Under the pieces are notes generated by a model. The model worked only from the letters and a program-made list of their open reading frames with translations, was not told where the DNA came from and ran no database searches. The position numbers and the translations under genes were made by a program. Shown here piece after piece: positions 33,483 to 42,600 of a DNA stretch of 64,000 nucleotides (positions are counted from its first letter, which is position 1; each line of letters begins with the position of its first letter). This DNA is from JAFMJV01 sp963814315 (lineage in GTDB: Bacteria; Chloroflexota; Limnocylindria; Limnocylindrales; CSP1-4): the NCBI GenBank assembly GCA_963814315.1, contig CAWFCG010000003.1:124001-188000 (forward strand). The letters run 5' to 3'.

Positions 33483-35948
33483 ATGGACAGGGGGAAGGAT
33501 GGTCGCACGAGCTTGATCGGCCGCATCGGTATCGCCTTGGCCATCGTGATCGCGAGCATCACCGGCCTGGGACCAGTCTCGACCTCGCCGGCCGTGGCCG
33601 CGTTGGAGTGCACGGGCGGTTGGGTCCAGATGCGCATCCCGGGTTCGGCGTTCCTGGCAGCACCATTCGAGATCGTGGTGCGCGGTAACAAGGCAGCGGC
33701 CATCGTGGGCGGCGCCAGCAAGGGCGCCTTGGTCCTGCGCCGAAACGGAACAGGGTGGAAGCAGGTCCCGGGCGGTCGCGGCCATCGCGGCTTCACCGAT
33801 GCCGAATTCATCGGTGGTGGGCGCCTCCTGGGCGTGGGCTTCTACCGTCCCTTCACCGGGGCTAACGAAGGCACGCTGGAGCCAGCGTCCGGCATGATCG
33901 GCAGCTCGAGCACGCAGCTCCAAGCGCTCCCGTTCTCCGCCGGGCCTCGCGCCACGCTCACGGCCGTGAGCAGCAGCGCTGGCAAGACGTGGGCGGTCGG
34001 CACGGGTCTCTCCGCAGATGGCCAGCTACACGCCTATGCGCTGCGACGGGATGGCAAGCGCTGGAGACATCAGGATCCGCCAGCTGGCCGCGGCAGTGGG
34101 GTGACCGATGTGGAGCGCGCTCCGGGCGGCCGTCTCTGGGTAGTGGGCTGGAAGGGCGGCGACAAGGGTCGGCCCATCCCGGCCATCTACAAGCGCGTCG
34201 GCGGCGGCTGGAAGGCCGTGGCGGCGGCACCGCTTCCGAGCGGGCCGGCCGTCCTGACGGATCTGACCTTCCGTTCGGCGACCGATGGCTACGCGAGCGG
34301 CTACGTCGTCCCCACCAAGACTGATGAGCCGCAAGTCGTGCTGCAGCATTGGGACGGCAAGCGCTGGTCCAACGTGCCGCTGCCCTGGGCAGAGGGGTTC
34401 GGCGCCCTGGCCCGTTCGGTCGCGGCCGGTGCCGATGGCCACCTCATCGTGGCCGGCACACAGACCGCCACTGCCACCCGCGAGACGCGCGGCTTCGTGG
34501 CGCAGCGCATCGATGGGGTTTGGTCGATCAGCCTGCTGGATGCCACCGATAGGCTGCGCTCCGAGGTCATGGCCGTGGCCGCGACCCGTGACGGTGCGGT
34601 CGCGGCGGCCGCGGTCGGAGGCACGTTGCTGGTGCTGCGCTCTTGTGATGACGGGACGCCGATCACCCCCGCCTCGAAGAAGACGCCCCGCCGCAAGGTG
34701 GAGGTCAGCGATATCCGACGACGCCTTGCCGCCGCGCCGCAGGAGCAGATGGACGCGCTCGATGCCCTGGTCATCGTGCCCTCGGCCGTGCCCACCCGCA
34801 AGCTGCCTGCGCCACGCGATGATGCCGGTTTCAAGGTCCGTGACATGGCGGCCGCCTCCGGTCTCCGCGAGTGGACCCGCAGCTACGATGGCTTCGCGGC
34901 CGACTTTGACGGCGATGGCTACAAGGACGTCTTCTACAGCCGCCACGGCGGGCTCATGCCGCGCCTGGCGCTCAATGGGCCAGACGGATTCCACGACGTC
35001 CCGGCCGATAGCGCCTTCAGCTCGGTCGACCGACACGGCTGCGACGTTGGTGATGTCGACGGGGACGGCACACGGGACATCCTGTGTGCGATCGGCGGCT
35101 CGCGCGGGATCGCCGTTCGGCGTAACGAGCTTTCGCTCTCGCCCGCGGAGGACTCGCGCACGCTGGCCCGTGACGGGCTCGGCATCTCCGACCCGCTGGG
35201 GCGCGGTCGGCACGTGGCCATCTTCCGGCTCGATGACGACCGCTTTCCGGAGGTCTTCATCACCAACGCACCCGACCGCGAGGATGGCTTGCCGGCGCAG
35301 AACCGCTTCTACCGCAATGTCGGTGGCCGCTTCGTGCCCGCTCCTGGTGTGGGTCTGGACACCTCACACGGTGGGCACTGCCTTGAGGCGACCGATATCG
35401 ACGCTGACGGCGACACCGACCTGGTGATGTGCACCCACTACGGCGTCAACGGGCGCGCGCCGGGCTTGCGCATCATGCGCAATGAGAACGGCCGGCTTCG
35501 TGACCGCACTGTCGCACTGGGGGTGCGGCCCATGGGGGATATCGATGTCGCCTTCGCCGACGTGACCGGTGATGGCCGACGGGACCTCATCCAGCTGACC
35601 TCACAGAAGGTGGTGGTGAGCAAGGGGACCAGGAGTGGCTTCCGCAAGATCTACCAGGCTCGGGTGGACGGGGCGTGGGCGTTGGCGGCGGGGGATGCCA
35701 ACGGTGATGGCAAGGACGACCTGTATATCGCGCGCGGGAGCCGGAACAATAACCAGCCCGACCGGCTGCTGGTGAGCCGAAACGGGGGTCGTAGCTTCGC
35801 GTCGGTTCGGATGCCCCAGACGAAGAAGGGTCAAGCTGACGACGTCTTCTCGCTCGACTACGACAAGAACGGTCTGGCCGACTTCGTCGTGCTCAATGGC
35901 CGCATCGGCAGTGGCCCGGTCCAGCTGCTGGCCTCGTTCCGCCGCTAA
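33483..35948 (+). CDS. Large secreted FG-GAP/VCBS repeat protein
   Basis: About 821 residues with a signal sequence (RIGIALAIVIASITGLGPVS, cleavage near SPAVAA). The N-terminal half has propeller-like strands with WxxVP-type motifs (RNGTGWKQVPGGRGHRGFTD, DGKRWSNVPLPWAEGFGALA). The C-terminal half holds at least five calcium-binding FG-GAP/VCBS repeats of DxDGDGxxD type: AADFDGDGYKDVFYSRHGG, DVGDVDGDGTRDILCAIGG, ATDIDADGDTDLVM, FADVTGDGRRDLIQL, AGDANGDGKDDLYIARG. Such repeats form beta-propellers in surface or secreted adhesins and enzymes. No catalytic domain is visible. An alternative GTG start is at 33468. The stop overlaps that of the converging rhodanese gene. Confidence 0.85.
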   Translation: MDRGKDGRTSLIGRIGIALAIVIASITGLGPVSTSPAVAALECTGGWVQMRIPGSAFLAAPFEIVVRGNKAAAIVGGASKGALVLRRNGTGWKQVPGGRGHRGFTDAEFIGGGRLLGVGFYRPFTGANEGTLEPASGMIGSSSTQLQALPFSAGPRATLTAVSSSAGKTWAVGTGLSADGQLHAYALRRDGKRWRHQDPPAGRGSGVTDVERAPGGRLWVVGWKGGDKGRPIPAIYKRVGGGWKAVAAAPLPSGPAVLTDLTFRSATDGYASGYVVPTKTDEPQVVLQHWDGKRWSNVPLPWAEGFGALARSVAAGADGHLIVAGTQTATATRETRGFVAQRIDGVWSISLLDATDRLRSEVMAVAATRDGAVAAAAVGGTLLVLRSCDDGTPITPASKKTPRRKVEVSDIRRRLAAAPQEQMDALDALVIVPSAVPTRKLPAPRDDAGFKVRDMAAASGLREWTRSYDGFAADFDGDGYKDVFYSRHGGLMPRLALNGPDGFHDVPADSAFSSVDRHGCDVGDVDGDGTRDILCAIGGSRGIAVRRNELSLSPAEDSRTLARDGLGISDPLGRGRHVAIFRLDDDRFPEVFITNAPDREDGLPAQNRFYRNVGGRFVPAPGVGLDTSHGGHCLEATDIDADGDTDLVMCTHYGVNGRAPGLRIMRNENGRLRDRTVALGVRPMGDIDVAFADVTGDGRRDLIQLTSQKVVVSKGTRSGFRKIYQARVDGAWALAAGDANGDGKDDLYIARGSRNNNQPDRLLVSRNGGRSFASVRMPQTKKGQADDVFSLDYDKNGLADFVVLNGRIGSGPVQLLASFRR

Positions 35949-36796
35949 AGGCCTGGCTCGGGGCCGGTGGCGATCGGCATGTGATGGCCGGCCCAGTCGC
36001 TGAACGAACCCGGGTAGAGGATGGGGTCAGGCAACCCGGCGACACGGGCGGCCAACATGCCGAAGCAGGCGGTCACGCCGCTGCCGCAGGAGATGACCAG
36101 CGGGAGCTCGGAGCGTGCGCCCTCGCCACGGATGAGCGGCAGGACCTCGGCGGCTGGCAGCATGCGGCCATCGGCGGTCATCATCGAGCCACAGGGCCGG
36201 TTGCGCGCGCCGGGTATGTGGCCGCCGACCTTCTCGATGGGCTCCGACTCACCGGTGTAGCGCTCAGTTGCGCGAACGTCGACCAGGTCCACGCTGCCCT
36301 TGCTGGCGGCGACCTCGGCACGGTCCATGGTGTCCGGCCACTCGGTCGCCAGGGTCATGTTCGCCCGCAGGTGTGAGGTCTTCGCGACGGTCAGCTCCCC
36401 GCCGGCCGCGTTCCAGGCATTCAGGCCACCATCGAGCATGACGACGTTGTGGTGTCCCAGCCGGTCGAGCATCCACCACAGGCGCGCTCCGTACTGACCG
36501 TTGTGGGCATCGTGGATGACGATGGTGTGCTGGTCGCCGAACCCCAGCTCACCCATGCGGTCGGCAAAGCGGGTCGGGTCGGGGAGGGGATGGCGGCCGT
36601 TGCCCGGGACGGCAGCCAGGTCGCGGTCAAGATCGACGAAGGTGGCGCCCTGGATGTGTCCCTGCTGGTATTCGACGAGACCACGCTCAGGCTCGCCCAG
36701 AAAGTAGCGCACGTCGGCGATGCGTAGGCTGGGATCGTCGATGGCGGCCAGCAGGTCGGTCGCACTGATGAGTGGGCTGGGTGTCGGATCGGTCAT
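35945..36796 (-). CDS. sseA: Thiosulfate/3-mercaptopyruvate sulfurtransferase
   Basis: Tandem rhodanese protein of 283 residues. The active-site loop is in the second domain: LPLVISCGSGVTACFGMLAA, where CGSGVT is the 3-mercaptopyruvate type. The N-terminal inactive domain ends with DAHNGQYGARLWWMLDRLGH. The enzyme transfers sulfane sulfur to thiols or cyanide in the cytoplasm. TACCGT stands exactly six bases before the ATG, so the message is probably leaderless. Confidence 0.92.
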   Translation of the reverse strand: MTDPTPSPLISATDLLAAIDDPSLRIADVRYFLGEPERGLVEYQQGHIQGATFVDLDRDLAAVPGNGRHPLPDPTRFADRMGELGFGDQHTIVIHDAHNGQYGARLWWMLDRLGHHNVVMLDGGLNAWNAAGGELTVAKTSHLRANMTLATEWPDTMDRAEVAASKGSVDLVDVRATERYTGESEPIEKVGGHIPGARNRPCGSMMTADGRMLPAAEVLPLIRGEGARSELPLVISCGSGVTACFGMLAARVAGLPDPILYPGSFSDWAGHHMPIATGPEPGL

Positions 36797-36802
36797 GCGC
36801 TC

Positions 36803-36808
36803 ACGGTA
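36803..36808 (-). promoter_or_regulatory. -10 element of the sulfurtransferase gene
   Basis: TACCGT on the minus strand, N6 to the ATG at 36796. Confidence 0.5.
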
Positions 36809-36886
36809 GCGAACCGGAAGGCGGCGTGCAGCAGCGGGGGTCGGTCGAGATCCGGTCGGTCAGATGGGGTCGGTCGGTCGGTCAGA

Positions 36887-37264
36887 TCAGGATGAGGTTG
36901 GCCCGATCGGGCGGTCAGTGGAGCCATCGACGTCCGCGCCGGGCCGCGGCTCCTTGAGCTCGACCAGGATCACGTGAGTCTCACTGTCTCCGATGTTCTC
37001 ACCGGCATGCGACTGATCTGCCAGCCAGCGCACCTGTCCTGGTTCGAGGTCCACATCGGCCACTTGTCCGTCTCCCTGGAGACGTCGCCGGAAGCTGCTC
37101 ATCGTCACCATGACGCTGTCAGGGTGATGGTGCATCGTCGTCATGTCACCAGGCCGGTCCCGGTACTCCAGGACTCGGACTCGTTCGTTCTCCATCACGA
37201 CGTGGTAGAGATCGGCGTCGGTGACGGTGGGGTCATCGACGGGTCGGTCGGACTCGGGTTCCAT
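36887..37264 (-). CDS. Single-domain cupin protein
   Basis: 125-residue cupin. The metal motif RPGDMTTMHHHPDSVMVTMS contains three His. Family strands VVMENERVRVLEYRDRPGD and QVRWLADQSHAGENIGDSET with a second His follow, and LVELKEPRPGAD ends the fold. The AGGGAG segment before the ATG is a fair ribosome site. The pattern matches small cupins annotated as cytoplasmic proteins of unknown role. The C-terminus is disordered. Confidence 0.75.
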   Translation of the reverse strand: MEPESDRPVDDPTVTDADLYHVVMENERVRVLEYRDRPGDMTTMHHHPDSVMVTMSSFRRRLQGDGQVADVDLEPGQVRWLADQSHAGENIGDSETHVILVELKEPRPGADVDGSTDRPIGPTSS

Positions 37265-37372
37265 CGGTCATCACTCCCTGGCCACCTGGCCGTGCCTGTG
37301 ACTCACCCCCTCGGTCGGCAGCATCCTATCAGCGCAGCGCGCGCCAACCCGATCGCCGCGTCGTCAGCGCGA

Positions 37373-38755
37373 TCAGCCTTCGCAGGCAGGTGGTGCTTCA
37401 GTCGTCGGTAGGTAGCGGATGGTGAGGTCGTTGGCGGTGGCATCGATGTACGGCTCGGGCTTGGCGCGAAGGGCGATATCCACGAGCACCTCATCTCGCG
37501 CGTCGACCAGCGAGCGCCACGCTTCTGGTACGGCAGAACCGTCGGTCATCCAATCCATGTCGTTGACCTCACCGAGGTAGCCGATGCCGCAGCTCACGTC
37601 CATCAGGTATGGGGTCGTGCCCATCGTCTCGACGGTCGTGCCGGAGCGGCCTGGCGGTTGCCCGCGGGGTGCAGCGGCCGCGTGGATCTGGCCCTTGGTG
37701 GCGATGGTCCCAGGCGCCGTCAGGTCGAGGTCGACGACGGTCTGATCCCGACTGACGTCGTTGCCATGCGGCGCGTCCAGCTGGACGACGAAGGGTCCGG
37801 CCGGCAGTCGAGCGCGGTCCAGCGCGACGACGTACTGATAGGTTCCGACCAGATCGTCGGTACATCCGACGTTGCCGTCGAGGTCGACGATGTCAGGGTA
37901 GATGGTGGCTGACTCAAGATCGACCACGACATCATCGAGTCGCAGGTTGGGGCAGGACGAACCATGGCCGACCGCGAACCACAGCACCACGTCCTCGACC
38001 AGGTCGACCGCAGGCGCCTCGCCGTCGATGCCCGACCGCTTCCAAAGCCGCTCGAACTGCGCCTCGCTGGAGGAGACACCGGTGCGGTAGTTCTGTCCGC
38101 CGGCGTCCATGTGCTCGTGTCCGACCATGGTCCAGCCATCACCTCCCGTCGGCTGCGGGCCGGCCACGGGCCGCTCGGCAGGATCCTGGCCGTCGATACA
38201 GAAGGGTTCGCCCGCGAATCGGGCTTCCAAGTCGGCCACGATCTCCTCGGTCACGTAGGGGACCCAGAGGTCGGTGATGTTGGAGGTCACATCGACGCCC
38301 ACGGAGAACGAGCCGAACGAGCCTCGCAGCTCGTCCACGAGGCGATCCTGGAGGGCGCGCAGCTCCTTGGTCGGGTGCTCGACCTGCACGGCCACGACGC
38401 CGTCATCGGGAAAACGCTCCTGCAGGTCGGCCTGGCGAGCCGCCACATCCTGAGTGAAGGCCACCACCAACCAGCCGAAGTGGTCGCGGTCGATCCAGAT
38501 GTCCTGGTAGCCGGGCTGCTGCTTGGCCCACTGCTTGACCTCGCCGGTGGGCTGCTCGTTGGCCACGTAGACGGGCGAGTCGGCCAAGAGGTTGGGGTCG
38601 ATGGGGATCGGCTGCACGTCCCCGCACCAGGTGAGCGACGAGCCCTCGAGTGCCGGTGGTCGGGTCCGGACGACGTCCTCCTCAGCACCGAGACCCGGCG
38701 TCGCCAGCAGCGTTGCCAGCAAGGGCGCAGTGAGAAGTGGTCCGAAACGCATCAT
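37373..38755 (-). CDS. Secreted hypothetical protein
   Basis: About 460 residues with a signal peptide (MMRFGPLLTAPLLATLLATP, cleavage near GLGA). I do not recognise a family for the whole. The central part (DDGVVAVQVEHPTKELRALQ) and several Cys spread across the protein suggest an extracytoplasmic fold with disulfides. The ATG at 38755 follows GAGGTGA at a good distance and is preferred to the GTG at 38764. No anchor is present, so it is either released or periplasmic. Neighbours give no functional hint. Confidence 0.65.
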   Translation of the reverse strand: MMRFGPLLTAPLLATLLATPGLGAEEDVVRTRPPALEGSSLTWCGDVQPIPIDPNLLADSPVYVANEQPTGEVKQWAKQQPGYQDIWIDRDHFGWLVVAFTQDVAARQADLQERFPDDGVVAVQVEHPTKELRALQDRLVDELRGSFGSFSVGVDVTSNITDLWVPYVTEEIVADLEARFAGEPFCIDGQDPAERPVAGPQPTGGDGWTMVGHEHMDAGGQNYRTGVSSSEAQFERLWKRSGIDGEAPAVDLVEDVVLWFAVGHGSSCPNLRLDDVVVDLESATIYPDIVDLDGNVGCTDDLVGTYQYVVALDRARLPAGPFVVQLDAPHGNDVSRDQTVVDLDLTAPGTIATKGQIHAAAAPRGQPPGRSGTTVETMGTTPYLMDVSCGIGYLGEVNDMDWMTDGSAVPEAWRSLVDARDEVLVDIALRAKPEPYIDATANDLTIRYLPTTEAPPACEG

Positions 38756-38791
38756 GGCGGTCACCTCGCAGTTCGACGCGCGATCAGACGG

Positions 38792-39181
38792 TCATTCTAC
38801 GCCTACGTTCTTCGTTCCCTGGACGTCCTTGATGCCTCGCCGCTGGTCGCGGAGCAGGGTCACGACCGAGACCACCAGCTCGACGGGGAGGGGCTTGTCA
38901 AGCGCGAACCGGAGCGTGCCCTTGCCCGCCCGATACGGGCCGATCAGCTTCTCGGTTTCGGCATCGACCCCGGGGATCGGATACAGGCTGAGGTGGCTCT
39001 TCCAACCGGCGTAGAAGACGATGACGCGGCCAGCCAACTTGAAGGCGGGGATACCGTAGCTGATGACCTCCTGGGCGTCGGGGAGGACGCTTCGGATGGT
39101 CTGTCTCAAGGCCTCAAGGGGAGCACGGACATCGGGAGTCAGCGCTGCGAGGTAGGTATCGACCGACTGTTCTTTCGGCAT
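38792..39181 (-). CDS. DUF1801-family (YdhG-like) protein
   Basis: 129-residue cytoplasmic protein with the DUF1801 pattern: VDTYLAALTPDVRAPLEALR, VLPDAQEVISYGIPAFKLAG, VIVFYAGWKSHLSLYP and GKGTLRFALDKPLPVELVVS. Members have a frataxin-like fold and are annotated as iron chaperones in Bacillus or as unknown. The ATG at 39181 is chosen because TCAGGAG precedes it and the domain begins there. It is a standalone gene. Confidence 0.85.
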   Translation of the reverse strand: MPKEQSVDTYLAALTPDVRAPLEALRQTIRSVLPDAQEVISYGIPAFKLAGRVIVFYAGWKSHLSLYPIPGVDAETEKLIGPYRAGKGTLRFALDKPLPVELVVSVVTLLRDQRRGIKDVQGTKNVGVE

Positions 39182-39337
39182 GTGTCGACTCCTGATGATG
39201 GGGTGGTTCACCTGGCCCGGGTTCGATACTGGCATGAGACCGACTTGCCCGTGTGGCCAGTAACATCGGCCGGTACGAGCGACGCACCGATCGTGACCAC
39301 GCTGTCGTCCGGCGGTAACGACCGAGCAGCCGGTCCG

Positions 39338-39733
39338 CTACCGCAGCGCGTCGATCGACGCGGTCGAGATGACCCCCCGGACGCTTCGCGCCAGCTCGGC
39401 ATCAAGGGTCACCAGGGCATCAGCCTGCAACTGCGTGAGCGCGACGTACTCGGCCACATCTGTCGACGCCCAGCCGAGCTGAGTTGCGACGTCCCATGCA
39501 CGGCGCCGGAGCACCGCGTCGCCCAGGAGCCTGATCGGCAGCTTCCTGGTTCGCTCCAGGCGGTCTAGCGCTGCGTCTGGCTCGATCTCGCCACGATGGA
39601 CTGCCTCGTGCAGCCTCGAGAGCACCTGGGAGCGCAGCAACGTGGGTGCCAGCAGCTCATGCTGGCTCGCCACCGTGACCTTTTCACTCACGAGATGGAG
39701 GACGGCGCTGCTGTCAACGACGAACCTGGTCAC
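39338..39733 (-). CDS. PIN-domain RNase toxin (VapC-like), no antitoxin seen
   Basis: 131-residue PIN domain. Acidic active-site residues are D7 (RFVVDSSAVLHLV), E43 (RLHEAVHRG), D92 (STDVAEYVAL) and D111 (TLDAELARSV). The GTG start has AGGAG seven bases upstream. VapC toxins cleave tRNA or rRNA and are normally preceded by a vapB antitoxin gene; here the upstream neighbour is a membrane protein and only about 60 bases separate them. It may be an orphan or a domesticated PIN protein. Confidence 0.8.
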   Translation of the reverse strand: MTRFVVDSSAVLHLVSEKVTVASQHELLAPTLLRSQVLSRLHEAVHRGEIEPDAALDRLERTRKLPIRLLGDAVLRRRAWDVATQLGWASTDVAEYVALTQLQADALVTLDAELARSVRGVISTASIDALR

Positions 39734-39794
39734 ATGGCATCTCCTATATCGTCTGGGCCTATGAGGATGTCATAGCGCGAGCGGCAGGCGTTGG

Positions 39795-40421
39795 CTATGT
39801 CCCGGTGATGAAGCCATATAGCGAGGTGAACACGAGGTAGCCGAGTGCGCCGAGGCCGAGAATGGGAACGGCTGCCACGTACGCCCAGCCGATGACCTCC
39901 CGCGTGCGGCCCAGGATCAGCGGCAGGAGCAGCCCCGCGATGAGGAAGGTGGCGCCGGCGAGGGGATAGTCGAGCAGTAGGGTGTTGCGGGCTCCTTCGG
40001 CCACGAACACGGCGACGAGGAGTCCCAATGCCACGGCGCGTTGCTTGGGCGTGCCGATGCGCCATGTTCGGCCGGCGATGCCGAAGACCGGGCCACCGGC
40101 CAAGGCACCGACGAACCAGAACAACGTGGCGCTGACCGAGGACGAATAGCCGATCTGAAGGTGGAGCATGACGTTGTAGCCCACGAGCGCCAGCACGAGC
40201 GTGGTGACACCGGCGATGGCAGCCTGCACGTTGCCCGGCATGGTCGATCCGACCAGGAACGCCACCAGCAGCCACGGCGAGATCGCGTTCGCCCACTGCG
40301 TCAAGCCCTCGGGAAGCCAGGCTTGGCCGAGCTGGGTGAGTGCTCCCGTGGCGAGGCCCGCAGCGACGACCAGGCCGATCCTCTTCCAGGATCCGTAGCG
40401 AGCGTTAGCCCCGGCCTTCAC
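39795..40421 (-). CDS. Integral membrane protein (DUF6518-like)
   Basis: 208 residues with about six transmembrane helices, for example IGLVVAAGLATGALTQLGQ, AISPWLLVAFLVGSTMPG, ATLFWFVGALAGGPVFGIAG and ATFLIAGLLLPLILG. The glycine-rich GTMPGNV-type loops resemble the DUF6518 family, whose function is unknown. A GTG start has CATACT six bases upstream, close to the leaderless pattern. Confidence 0.65.
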   Translation of the reverse strand: MKAGANARYGSWKRIGLVVAAGLATGALTQLGQAWLPEGLTQWANAISPWLLVAFLVGSTMPGNVQAAIAGVTTLVLALVGYNVMLHLQIGYSSSVSATLFWFVGALAGGPVFGIAGRTWRIGTPKQRAVALGLLVAVFVAEGARNTLLLDYPLAGATFLIAGLLLPLILGRTREVIGWAYVAAVPILGLGALGYLVFTSLYGFITGT

Positions 40422-40556
40422 GGGTCGAGTATGTCATGGCGGGCACCGGGTTCTTTCCCAGCCTCTCGGGTCGGACCGAACTCACGCTGCTCGAGACTGC
40501 GACCTTCAAGTTGGGCGTGGTCTGCCCTCAGTACACTTCAGCGAACCGACCGCACG

Positions 40557-41219
40557 CTACGACCCGCTCGGACTGACCTGCAGACCAACCGGACAAGCGA
40601 CACCGGTTCCGTGGTCGGGACAATAGCCGGCGGGGTTCTTGGAGAGATACTGCTGGTGGTATGGCTCGGCGTAGTAGAACTCGCCGGCCTGGGCGATTTC
40701 GGTGGTGACCTCGCCGAAGCCGGCCTGATTCAGTCGTAGCTGGTAGGCGTCGCGCGAGGCCTCGGCCGTGGCTCGTTCCTCGTCGGTCGCCCAGTAGATG
40801 GCTGAGCGGTACTGGGTGCCCTGGTCGTTGCCTTGGCGCATGCCCTGGGTGGGGTCGTGATGCTCCCAGAAGAGCTTGAGCAGGCCTTCGTAGCTGATGC
40901 GCGCGGGGTCGTAGACGACCAGCACCACCTCGGCGTGGCCGGTCTTGCCGCTACAGGTCTCCTCGTAGGTGGGATTGGGGGTGTAGCCGCCGGCATACCC
41001 GACCGCGGTGGAAATGACACCGTTGGTCTGCCAGAACGCCTTCTCCGCGCCCCAGAAGCAACCGAGGCCGAAGATCGCGGTGCGGGCACTCTCGGGCCAT
41101 GGCGGCGTGAGCTTGGCGCCGCTCACGTGGTGCGGTTCGGTGATGGTGATGGGTTCGGCGCGGCCGGGGAGGGCATCCTCGGGCGCGGGCATGGTAGAGG
41201 GTCGTCGGAACAGGAACAT
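40557..41219 (-). CDS. msrA: Peptide-methionine (S)-S-oxide reductase
   Basis: 220-residue MsrA, which reduces methionine-S-sulfoxide in proteins and peptides using thioredoxin. The catalytic Cys is C54 in AIFGLGCFWGAEKAF. Family motifs GVISTAVGYAGGYTPNPTYE, TGHAEVVLVVYDP and ATDEERATAEASRDAYQ are all present, and a Cys pair near the C-terminus (GYCPDHGTGVACPVG) can serve for resolution. About 40 residues precede the domain. TACCAT lies exactly six bases before the ATG. Confidence 0.95.
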   Translation of the reverse strand: MFLFRRPSTMPAPEDALPGRAEPITITEPHHVSGAKLTPPWPESARTAIFGLGCFWGAEKAFWQTNGVISTAVGYAGGYTPNPTYEETCSGKTGHAEVVLVVYDPARISYEGLLKLFWEHHDPTQGMRQGNDQGTQYRSAIYWATDEERATAEASRDAYQLRLNQAGFGEVTTEIAQAGEFYYAEPYHQQYLSKNPAGYCPDHGTGVACPVGLQVSPSGS

Positions 41220-41225
41220 TGGGTG

Positions 41226-41231
41226 ATGGTA
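41226..41231 (-). promoter_or_regulatory. -10 element of msrA
   Basis: TACCAT on the minus strand, N6 to the ATG at 41219; leaderless arrangement. Confidence 0.55.
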
Positions 41232-41331
41232 GACCGGGCTGCGTCACGGAGCCATGACGGTCGTGGGCGCGATACCATTCCCTTTGAGCCACCCGCTTCC
41301 CAGCGAGCCACGCGTCGAGAAGGAGCCCACA

Positions 41332-41697
41332 TTGTCGTCTGAGGGCCTGTCCGAAGATCCCAAGGTCTACCGCGAACGCCTGAACGAGCAGCCCGACGAG
41401 CAGATCGATGCCTGGATGATCGAGTTCATGCGTGACATGTCGATCCGTCACGGGGTGCTCGGTGTGCTGGCCGACTTCCGCGCGGCCACGGGTCTTGGCG
41501 ACACGGGCATCGAGCGGGTCTTCACCGCTGGGGGAGGGGCGCCAGCCACGATGGGGCACACGGCCGATGGCCAGTTGATGCTGCCGGCGATCTCGCTGCA
41601 TTTCCTGGTGCCGGGCCTGCGTGCCCAATCAGCCAAGGCGCGCGATCAGGAGATCGACTTCCTTGTGCACGGCTTCGACCGCATCGTCTACATCTGA
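41332..41697 (+). CDS. Hypothetical protein (121 aa)
   Basis: Soluble protein reading SSEGLSEDPKVYRERLNEQP, then IEFMRDMSIRHGVLGVLADF, and ending HGFDRIVYI. I do not recognise the family. The TTG at 41332 is preferred because AAGGAG stands six bases before it; an upstream ATG at 41254 would add 26 proline-rich residues that look non-coding. It is ten bases upstream of the UbiA-type gene, so the two may be co-transcribed. Confidence 0.6.
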   Translation: MSSEGLSEDPKVYRERLNEQPDEQIDAWMIEFMRDMSIRHGVLGVLADFRAATGLGDTGIERVFTAGGGAPATMGHTADGQLMLPAISLHFLVPGLRAQSAKARDQEIDFLVHGFDRIVYI

Positions 41698-41707
41698 GCC
41701 CCCGCGA

Positions 41708-42577
41708 GTGTCGCCGCGGCGGACGGCCCGCCGCCTCTGGATCGTCCACCCCGGTCCGTCTCTGCTGGCGGCCGCGGCGGCAGGTGCGCTTGCCGCAGTG
41801 GCCGGTGCTGAGCTGTGGGCTGTCCTGCTGCTGTTGGCGGGGATGTTCGGCTTCCAGGCCTCCATCGGCGCGCTGAACGACATCGTCGATGCCGAGCGGG
41901 ATGGGTCGGTCCGATCCGACAAGCCCATCCCTGCCGGGCTCGTCTCGGTCCGGAGCGCATTGGTCATCGTGGTCGCGGGCGCGGCTCTGGGGCTCGTCGT
42001 ATCTGCGTCCTTTGGCTGGCCGGTGCTGTTCGTTGGCGTCGTCGGCCTCGCGAGTGGCTGGGCCTACGACCTCCTCGCGCGCTCGACCGGGTGGGCCTGG
42101 CTGTCCTTCGCGGTGGCCCTGCCGGCCCTGGTCAGTTGGGCCTGGCTCGCCGCGGCGAGCGACTTGCCACCTGGTTGGCCGGTCCTGCTGCCATTGGCGG
42201 CGCTGGCAGGCCCGGCTGTTCACCTGGCCAACAGCATGGCCGACGGTTCGACCGACCAGGAGACGGGTGCCACGAGCCTGGCCGTTCGCCTGGGGGTGCG
42301 GCGCAGTCGGATGACCCTGCTGGGGCTCGATGCGCTCATCTGGACCTTGGGCTGGCTGAGCCTGGTGGCGTTGGGGGCGCTCTCGATGGGCATGTTGCTG
42401 GTGCTGGTGGCCGCCACCGCGTTGGCCGCTGTCGGCGCCATCTTGTCGGTGAACACTCGGTCCGCGTCGAGCGATCTCGGCTGGATGCTGGGTTCGGTGG
42501 CGTTGGCCCTCCTCGCGATCCTCTGGGTGGCAGCCGTCACCGCCAGCCGCACTTCTCTGACGTCGGCTCTACGATGA
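41708..42577 (+). CDS. UbiA-family prenyltransferase
   Basis: About 289 residues with eight or nine transmembrane helices. The first Asp-rich motif is in IGALNDIVDAERDGSVRSDK (NDxxDxxxD) and the second in NSMADGSTDQETGATSLAVR (DxxxD). The enzyme attaches polyprenyl groups to aromatic or lipid acceptors (quinone, heme O or archaeal-type lipid synthesis). Which acceptor cannot be told, as no pathway genes are adjacent. The GTG at 41708 is chosen because the family N-terminus follows it. The stop overlaps a possible ATG of the next gene (ATGA at 42574). Confidence 0.88.
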   Translation: MSPRRTARRLWIVHPGPSLLAAAAAGALAAVAGAELWAVLLLLAGMFGFQASIGALNDIVDAERDGSVRSDKPIPAGLVSVRSALVIVVAGAALGLVVSASFGWPVLFVGVVGLASGWAYDLLARSTGWAWLSFAVALPALVSWAWLAAASDLPPGWPVLLPLAALAGPAVHLANSMADGSTDQETGATSLAVRLGVRRSRMTLLGLDALIWTLGWLSLVALGALSMGMLLVLVAATALAAVGAILSVNTRSASSDLGWMLGSVALALLAILWVAAVTASRTSLTSALR

Positions 42578-42600
42578 GCGGACCGGATCGAGGACCGACG

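Noticed and set aside
38287..39568. Long plus-strand frames opposite the secreted protein and DUF1801 genes
   Set aside because: They are antisense shadows; the minus-strand genes have ribosome sites and a signal peptide or domain.
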